Source of the DNA: Gimesia sp.
Lineage (GTDB): Bacteria; Planctomycetota; Planctomycetia; Planctomycetales; Planctomycetaceae
Direction of reading: 5' to 3'
DNA: 57,317 bases
NCBI GenBank assembly: GCA_002706765.1
Contig: PAJV01000023.1
Location: forward strand, 1 to 57,317
Part shown: piece after piece, positions 51,748 through 57,317 of the stretch
Position numbering within the stretch: position 1 is the first letter of the stretch
Layout: every line of letters begins with the position of its first letter
Made by a program: the position numbers and the translations under genes
Notes under the pieces: generated by a model
What the model saw: the letters and a program-made list of their open reading frames with translations, nothing else
What the model was told of the DNA's origin: nothing
The model's database searches: none

Positions 51748-52614
51748 TCAGTTCTCTCCTCCGAAGACGGCCAACTGAGGCAGATGGTCGCTGAGGGCAA
51801 AAGCGTCCTCGTCAGCAATGTTCAGACGAAAGGCACCCTCAAACAACGGTCTCGATTCCATAATCTGATTGGCAATTGGTCCTGTCGCCATGATGTAATC
51901 GATGCGGGACTTCGGATCGTCCGCTTTGATCGTCAGCCCTTCGCCTTTGCCAACCTTAGCGAAGGTGTCGATCCACCCCGCATCAATCCAGAGTTTGTAT
52001 TCTTCGGAATCCGGGCGGTGGTTCAGATCGCCAATCAACAACATCGACCGCCCAGAATCGAGGTCGTGCTTCATCGATGCCAGCATCGCCTTGATTTCTT
52101 GCAGCCGGATTTTTGGATCGGCTCCGGGGTAGAGATGAGCAGAGTGAACGATCAAAGACTCACCGTTGGGTAGCTTGACCGTGCCTCGTCCCCAGTGACG
52201 AGTAAAGAGTTCTTTGGGACGCTCCCGTCCGAGCGGATATTTCTTCGAGCCGATGATCTCAAAGCGGCTCAACAGTGTGCCCGGCCAGTTTCGGCCGCTG
52301 GGAAAGCGAACATGGTTCATCCCAAGCCGCCTGGCGACCTCTTTGGCGACCGTTTCACTGGGTGATTCCGAAAAGTTGATGATGTCAGGCTGGTACGACG
52401 CCAGTTCCATTGCCAACCGCTTCGCCATCTGCCCCTCTTTCACCGCTTTCCTGGCCAAGGTGCGGTCTTTGGGCCAGCCCTTACAGGCGTAAACGTTGTA
52501 GGCAATCACTCGAAGAGGCTGCTGTTTTTTGTCGTTGCCAAAAGCCGGGAATGCAGTTGTCGAAAGCCCCGCAGCCCCGAGTGCGGAACAAAACTGGCGG
52601 CGTGAAATCGTCAT
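51748..52614 (-). CDS. Tat-exported endonuclease/exonuclease/phosphatase-fold protein
   Basis: 288 residues. Tat signal SRRQFCSALGAAGLSTTAFP (RR at 5-6). The EEP fold is shown by LRVIAYNVYACKG (Asn), DIINFSESPSE (metal-binding Glu), IVHSAHLYPG (His), LLIGDLNHRPDS (catalytic D-x-N), RIDYIMATG and ALSDHLPQLAVFG (C-terminal S-D-H). All metal and catalytic residues are present. Known members cleave phosphodiester or phosphoester bonds (nucleases, sphingomyelinases, inositol phosphatases); the outside location makes a phosphoesterase on lipids or extracellular DNA plausible. Confidence 0.85.
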   Translation of the reverse strand: MTISRRQFCSALGAAGLSTTAFPAFGNDKKQQPLRVIAYNVYACKGWPKDRTLARKAVKEGQMAKRLAMELASYQPDIINFSESPSETVAKEVARRLGMNHVRFPSGRNWPGTLLSRFEIIGSKKYPLGRERPKELFTRHWGRGTVKLPNGESLIVHSAHLYPGADPKIRLQEIKAMLASMKHDLDSGRSMLLIGDLNHRPDSEEYKLWIDAGWIDTFAKVGKGEGLTIKADDPKSRIDYIMATGPIANQIMESRPLFEGAFRLNIADEDAFALSDHLPQLAVFGGEN

Positions 52615-53194
52615 GATATCAATTCCTGATAGTCTTGATTGGTGCTAAAGGATTGTAGCACCAATGATACCGCCACTCTATCTCCAAGAAAAGGCACCTG
52701 CGACATCGCCACAGGGCGGCTCAATATTGGTATTGGATATGCGTAGTAAGTCTAGGGTTGAAACGGCATGAATCATAATGTCAGTACTCCAAAGTGACTA
52801 GTTTTTGCATGAAGTAAGTATCTTGTCAAACGATGGATACAAGGTTGCCCCCCCCCCGAATCAAGGGCTGTATTTTATACAAAGTGGAAGGATGCATTGT
52901 GTTCTTACCTACGTTGATGCTACTGGTGACTAATCACCTCAATATTCCTGGCAAACTTCATTCCCATCTTAAATAAAATTTCCTTCATCTTCAGGAATTG
53001 TCATATTCTTAAAGATGTCAGTCCATACAGCCCGATAAATTGCCCTAGTCTTCGAAATCGCCACAATCGATGAAATCCATACTGTTGCTGATACAGTGTC
53101 ATTTACTGTTTCACAGCAAAACGCTCATTATTTCTGGGTCACTGTCTTAGTTACCAGAAATTACTGAACTCGAAGTTACTGGAAAAGTTTGGAT
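52615..53194. other. 580-bp gap with a C10 run
   Basis: No gene. A ten-base C run lies at 52848-52857, which is prone to slippage in replication and in sequencing. Confidence 0.5.
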
Positions 53195-54688
53195 ATGTGG
53201 CCTTTCTTCCAACATAAATTCATCGTTTCATTGAATCTCAGAAAACAGTCGCGATTACGGTTCTTAACTTCTGTATTGGTTTTAAGCCAGTTTCTGTTTG
53301 TATTCCATTTTCAGGCAGATGCACAGAAACCTTTCCGGCAGAACGAGATCAGCGGATCAGATCTTACAAATTTTGACTTGAAGATTCAGGATCTTCAACA
53401 ACAACTTGAAGAGCTACGCGCGCATCAAACTGAACTGATTGAAAGTTCAGGTAGCGTTCTTCAAACACAGGCTGAAGATAATTTAATTCCGCCAATTTTC
53501 AAACTTGAAACGGACACAACACGCTCCAAATATCCTGACATTAAGTTGAAAGGATTCTTTCAAACAGATGCGATCTTCTTTGCTCAAGATACCGGAAACA
53601 TTCAAGCCGTTGGAGACATACAAAATGGTGCTGATTTCCGTCGCGCACGATTAGCGGCAGCAGGAAAAGTCTGGGAGAATGTCAAGGTAATGCTTGAGAT
53701 GGACTTTGCTGGATCGGGACGTCCCAGTTTTACAGATATCTGGTTTGACATCGAAGATATCTCTGAAAATACCAGTCTGAAAATAGGCCGATACCGTCAG
53801 CCGATTGGCATGGATGGACTCACAAGCTCAAAAGAGATTACGTTTATGGAGCGATCGTTACCATTTGCATTTCTCCCTTTTCGTCAAATTGGTGCGATGG
53901 CCTTTGGACATTCTGATGACGAACAAATGACCTGGGCTTTGTCCGGGTTCCGATATCCCACAGATGTTTATGGAGGAAATATTGGAGACAGCGGCGGGTT
54001 TGGTCTGGCCACGCGTGCAACAAAAATATTAATCGATGATCCTGCTGCCGAACGGTTGCTACACATTGGCGGAGGCTATAGTTTTGCTTACCCTGCTAAT
54101 GACCTGATACGCTATCGAAATCAGCCTGAAATTGTAGTCTCAGAAACTCCGGGAGCGACAACACCGGTGGGAGTACTTGACAGAGTCCCTCCCTTTGTAG
54201 ACACCGGTCTGATTCCCACTCAAAACTATAATCTCTTTTCCGGTGAATTAGCATTTGTCACCGGTCCATTCTATGCACAATCAGAGATTTTGTGCTCGGT
54301 TCTCAGACAGGAAAATGGTGAAATCAACACCTTGCATGGTGCTTATGCCTATTTTGGATACTTTCTGACTGGAGAAAGCAGACCTTACAAACGAACCTCG
54401 GGTGTTTTTGGTCGCGTAATTCCCAACGATCCCTTTAATAGAGATGGTGGTTCAGGTGCCTGGGAAATTGCCGGACGTTGGTCTTATCTCAACTTAAATA
54501 GTAAAAGTATCCAGGGAGGGAGTCTTACAGATTTGACCCTGGGTCTTAACTGGTATTGGAATCAATATACTCGATTTGAATTTAATTATATTCATGCATT
54601 TTTAAATAGCAGCCCGGTCGTATATGGCCCAATCGTACGAAACAGCAACGCAGATATCTTCGGAGTTCGAGCTCAAATCGATTTTTAA
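53195..54688 (+). CDS. OprP/OprO-type outer-membrane porin
   Basis: 497 residues from the ATG at 53195 (a TTG two codons earlier also opens the frame). A signal peptide (LRFLTSVLVLSQFLFVFHFQ, ADA) precedes a coiled coil, 45-72 (FDLKIQDLQQQLEELRAHQT). The rest is a beta barrel with the marks of the phosphate-selective porin family: LKGFFQTDAIFFAQDT, FRRARLAAAGKVWENVKVML, EMDFAGSGRPSFTDIWFDIE, LKIGRYRQPIGMDGLTSSKE, ending in RAQIDF with the terminal Phe needed for barrel insertion. It is a channel for phosphate or other anions in the outer membrane. No phosphate-regulon genes are adjacent. Confidence 0.9.
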   Translation: MWPFFQHKFIVSLNLRKQSRLRFLTSVLVLSQFLFVFHFQADAQKPFRQNEISGSDLTNFDLKIQDLQQQLEELRAHQTELIESSGSVLQTQAEDNLIPPIFKLETDTTRSKYPDIKLKGFFQTDAIFFAQDTGNIQAVGDIQNGADFRRARLAAAGKVWENVKVMLEMDFAGSGRPSFTDIWFDIEDISENTSLKIGRYRQPIGMDGLTSSKEITFMERSLPFAFLPFRQIGAMAFGHSDDEQMTWALSGFRYPTDVYGGNIGDSGGFGLATRATKILIDDPAAERLLHIGGGYSFAYPANDLIRYRNQPEIVVSETPGATTPVGVLDRVPPFVDTGLIPTQNYNLFSGELAFVTGPFYAQSEILCSVLRQENGEINTLHGAYAYFGYFLTGESRPYKRTSGVFGRVIPNDPFNRDGGSGAWEIAGRWSYLNLNSKSIQGGSLTDLTLGLNWYWNQYTRFEFNYIHAFLNSSPVVYGPIVRNSNADIFGVRAQIDF

Positions 54689-54817
54689 AAATCTCTTTCG
54701 AACCTCAAATTTAAAACTGTGCAGCAGAAAATATTTATTCGTAAATTAATGTTCGAGATTTTTCTCGGGTGACGCACAACACATAAATCCCCTATTTTGT
54801 GAAGATGCAGAATCATT

Positions 54818-55978
54818 ATGTCTCGCAAGTTACTTTTCATTACATTTTCTCTGATTGTCTTTTACACAACCTGTTGTATTTTCGTTGTCAGAGGCAATGA
54901 AAAAGAGAGGGTCCCTCCGAACGAAATGATTCAGGAATTTGACGTTGACCGCGGAGGCGAGTATCTCCTGCTCCCCTTCACTCTCAACGGAAAGACATAC
55001 CAGTTCGTTCTTGATACCGGGACTGAGATCACCGTGCTTGACGTCGCGCTACGCGACGAATTAGGGAAGCAGATTGGACAAGTGAAACTAAAGGCACCTA
55101 ATGGACATTCGACCGCAAATATCTACCAAGCTCCATTAGCTTTTGTGGGAAAACTTAAATTTGGTGAGACGGGATATGTCATTTGCTCAGATCTGATTGA
55201 CATGCGGCGAACTTCCGGAAAAAACGTATATGGCATCCTGGGCATGGACTTTCTTCAAAACTACGTAGTTCAAATCGACTTTGATAGGGGAAAAGTTCGG
55301 ATTATGGATGACGTGGAGCATTCCACAGAATCCTTAGGAAAACCTGTCCGTATTGGTTTCATACGCAAAAGCCCTCCCTTTGTTATTGCCGGACCCACGA
55401 GTGATCACGTAAGCCCTTTTTTGATTGATACAGGTAGTAATGCCACAGGCACACTGGCTTCTAATATTTTCGATGATCTCAAAAAGAAAAATGAATTAGA
55501 AGTACTTACCTCCACTAAACTGCAGACAATTACAGGAATTAGCTCGGTTGAATCAGGGAGACTTCCTGTATTGGTGGTGAAAGGTTCTGTCTTGCGAAAT
55601 TTAATCGTAAAGAAAAGTGATTCGAATTCGCTTGGTCTCGGATTTTGGTCGCGACACTTTGTTACATTCGATTTTCCTGACAAAGTAATTTACTTGCATG
55701 AAGGTAAACGTTTCAATGAACCAGATCACTCTGACTTGAGTGGCTTACACCTACTTCGTATTGATGGTCGGACGGTAGTTGCCATTATTGACGAAACTAG
55801 CCCTGCAGAGAAAGCAGGTATTCAACAGGCAGACGAAATCGTGAGAATCGATAAGGAAGACGTTACCAATCAAAGCCTATTCAGTATTCGACAACAATTT
55901 CGATCTGCAACAACAAGCATAAACCTGACAGTCAATCGTAAAGGCCATCGGATCAAACTTGTGGTTGTCTTGCAGTAA
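54818..55978 (+). CDS. Secreted retropepsin-like aspartyl protease with PDZ domain
   Basis: 386 residues. N-terminal signal or anchor (MSRKLLFITFSLIVFYTTCC). Two aspartyl-protease half-sites: FVLDTGTEITVLD (about 67-79) and FLIDTGSNATGTLA (about 202-215), so the pepsin-like active site can form within one chain. A C-terminal PDZ domain at 300-386 (LHLLRIDGRTVVAIIDETSP, AEKAGIQQADEIVRIDKEDV). Planctomycetes and Bacteroidetes have many such exported proteases; the PDZ probably picks the substrate C-terminus. It follows the porin gene by 129 bp. Confidence 0.85.
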   Translation: MSRKLLFITFSLIVFYTTCCIFVVRGNEKERVPPNEMIQEFDVDRGGEYLLLPFTLNGKTYQFVLDTGTEITVLDVALRDELGKQIGQVKLKAPNGHSTANIYQAPLAFVGKLKFGETGYVICSDLIDMRRTSGKNVYGILGMDFLQNYVVQIDFDRGKVRIMDDVEHSTESLGKPVRIGFIRKSPPFVIAGPTSDHVSPFLIDTGSNATGTLASNIFDDLKKKNELEVLTSTKLQTITGISSVESGRLPVLVVKGSVLRNLIVKKSDSNSLGLGFWSRHFVTFDFPDKVIYLHEGKRFNEPDHSDLSGLHLLRIDGRTVVAIIDETSPAEKAGIQQADEIVRIDKEDVTNQSLFSIRQQFRSATTSINLTVNRKGHRIKLVVVLQ

Positions 55979-56030
55979 TCATCACTTAGGTAATTACCTC
56001 CCTCGCAGAGTCAATGTGAAACGTGTCTGA

Positions 56031-56588
56031 TTACATCAGCCGATCATCGTTGCGTTTGAGTTCGGTAAAGTCTTCGGTTTCCGGTAGCAGGACGGCGAGC
56101 TTCTCACTTCTGTTAAGACGAATCACGCTACTGGTCAGTATGTCTTTCAGATAAAAACTGACCTCGACTGCTTCCCAGTCCATGCGAAAGAGAGAGCCGG
56201 TCATTCCCAGTGAATTACAGACGTTGCTTGCGGAATCCTGACGGGGAATCAGCGTCAGGCGACGGCCCAGGTTCTTGCGGCGGAGTAACTGTTCGAACCG
56301 GAGTGGCAGGGATTCATCGAGCAGCAGAACCACATCCGAAATCCCCTGCCCGTTTGCCTTATCGAAACGAGACAACACGACTCCCAGCTCTGCTGCAGAG
56401 GCATAGCGATGAATTTCTACATAAGATGCGCCCCGGGCCGACCATTGTTTGATCGTATCATTAAGGTCCTGCATATTGGTGTATGAGCCGCTATGCTGTT
56501 TTGCAAATCGGGTTTGATTGTCTCTCAAATCGGACCGCGTTGTGATCGAGAACAGATCATTGAAAAAACTGGTAAGAGTGATCATCAT
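56031..56588 (-). CDS. Unknown alpha/beta protein
   Basis: 185 residues, an ATG at 56588 or 56585. It contains ISDVVLLLDESLPLRFEQLL, RRKNLGRRLTLIPRQDSASN and MDWEAVEVSFYLKDIL, a Rossmann-like alternation, no catalytic motif and no membrane helix. I do not recognise it. GC and codon use match the surrounding chromosome. Confidence 0.6.
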   Translation of the reverse strand: MMITLTSFFNDLFSITTRSDLRDNQTRFAKQHSGSYTNMQDLNDTIKQWSARGASYVEIHRYASAAELGVVLSRFDKANGQGISDVVLLLDESLPLRFEQLLRRKNLGRRLTLIPRQDSASNVCNSLGMTGSLFRMDWEAVEVSFYLKDILTSSVIRLNRSEKLAVLLPETEDFTELKRNDDRLM

Positions 56589-56666
56589 AAATTTCTTTTC
56601 TCTGACTGGTGAGTCATATTATCGATTCAATGAGTGATTAATCTGGAGAGCGGCGTCTGGAACGCG

Positions 56667-56861
56667 TCACGGTGAAGAGGAAGCTGCGATCCGGTCACAA
56701 GACTCAGTTTGCTGCTGATCGGCTAAGCGTTTTTTATTATTTGTATTCTGTTCAATTCGCTGGACCAAATGCGGAACGGCGTCCTGTATTGTCAGGCAGG
56801 TGTGATACTCGGGTCTGATTTTTCTGAAGTGTTTAAGGTAAGGGATCATCTTGTTTTCCAT
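56667..56861 (-). CDS. Small hypothetical protein
   Basis: 64 residues: MENKMIPYLKHFRKIRPEYH, TCLTIQDAVPHLVQRIEQNT and a polar tail. Amphipathic helices, basic. The ribosome site is weak and there is no family, so it could be a chance frame. It lies 78 bp upstream of the preceding gene on the same strand. Confidence 0.35.
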   Translation of the reverse strand: MENKMIPYLKHFRKIRPEYHTCLTIQDAVPHLVQRIEQNTNNKKRLADQQQTESCDRIAASSSP

Positions 56862-57011
56862 CTATCTGTAAACTATGAAATTTGCTGGCCGGAGTGATTC
56901 GAATTAAAGGCACTATAAAAGCGGACATAAGGCCATGCTGAATATGAACCAAAGATCAGACAGTGCAAAAAACACGATTGCGAGAATCGCCAGCCGTTAA
57001 TTCTGTCGGCT

Positions 57012-57317
57012 TCAGTCGTCCGCCCGATCTGACAGAATTTTCCCCGTCGCCGCTTCAACAGTCAGCGCCCGCTCAGAACCGGCATGCAGCGCCTCTACTT
57101 TCCACTGACCATGCTCATAATCCATTTCCAGGATAGGTTGATAACCCGTCTGCTCAATCTGCCTGGCGATCTGGGAAGCGGTGAGGGCGTTGATACTCGG
57201 TTTCCGATGATGGGTGTCCGGATGCTCGCTAAGAATCGCCAGCGTCTGCGGGTTGACGTGGACTTCGAGCGGTTTGTTTTTGCGAAAGGTTTCGATTTCC
57301 CAGACACCATCGTCAAA
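57012..57317 (-). CDS. PepSY-domain protein (partial, N-terminus outside window)
   Basis: The last 101 codons up to the TGA at 57012. Two PepSY-like units: DDGVWEIETFRKNKPLEVHV-NPQTLAIL and GYQPILEMDYEHGQWKVEAL-HAGSERALTVEAATGKIL. Each has the W-E/K-V-E...(V)-D-x-xTG-x-(I/V)-L pattern of PepSY. Such domains inhibit peptidases or sense them in the periplasm. The N-terminal part, probably with a signal peptide, is missing. Confidence 0.7.
   Translation of the reverse strand, partial: FDDGVWEIETFRKNKPLEVHVNPQTLAILSEHPDTHHRKPSINALTASQIARQIEQTGYQPILEMDYEHGQWKVEALHAGSERALTVEAATGKILSDRADD

Noticed and set aside
52848-52857. C10 run as a phase-variation tract
   Set aside because: It lies 340 bp from the nearest start codon and in no promoter or coding frame.

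Overview
The window looks like a piece of a planctomycete chromosome, probably Gimesia or a close relative. The clearest sign is the protein at 15237-16589, which opens with the YHKWLGIPPE...PPHHYQLLGI motif known from Planctomycetes. Planctomycete-style ECF sigma factors, a Ser/Thr kinase, secreted LRR/HEAT/TPR proteins and many small orphan genes fit this. No rRNA or tRNA gene and no CRISPR array was seen.

Region 1 (about 0-14 kb) is accessory DNA transcribed mostly leftwards. It holds a 1703-residue nuclease-STAND NTPase (580-5691), small cassette-like genes (a 31-residue membrane protein, two HEPN-like proteins), a secreted TPR protein, and an SMC/RecF-like ATPase translationally coupled to an 83-residue partner (11435-14042). 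Region 2 (about 6-28 kb) is a decayed integron. Leftward genes are separated by attC-like sites of 70-92 bp. Six attI-like sites each sit just upstream of a first cassette gene, and four of them are followed by a divergent stub of an integron integrase 5' end. No full integrase is present. Between the units lies a mosaic of five repeat families. A two-gene operon for an L-amino acid oxidase and a ThDP-dependent 2-keto acid decarboxylase (24606-27798) sits within this stretch, as does an IS630 remnant.

Region 3 (28.7-45.2 kb) is mostly rightward. It has a three-gene cluster of orphan genes with a duplicated leader, an ECF sigma factor, a Ser/Thr kinase fused to a CsgG/FlgO-like domain, an overlapping giant lipoprotein with the same kind of domain, a lipoprotein/DUF4230 pair, a convergent second ECF sigma factor, an IS21 remnant, a DUF4062-type (TIR-like) protein and a membrane-anchored TPR-HEAT protein.

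Region 4 (45.5-57.3 kb) looks more like ordinary chromosome: a secreted GlcG/HbpS-META fusion, a MarR regulator and a ClC channel with CBS domains, a Tat-exported endonuclease/exonuclease/phosphatase-fold protein, an OprP-type porin, an aspartyl protease-PDZ protein and a PepSY protein cut by the window end. Two decayed copies of one small gene flank the GlcG-MarR-ClC stretch.

The main points of interest are the repeated fossil integron platforms and, around them, three candidate defence genes or pairs: the nuclease-STAND protein, the SMC/small-protein pair and the DUF4062 protein. Function is inferred from motifs alone; no homology search was possible.
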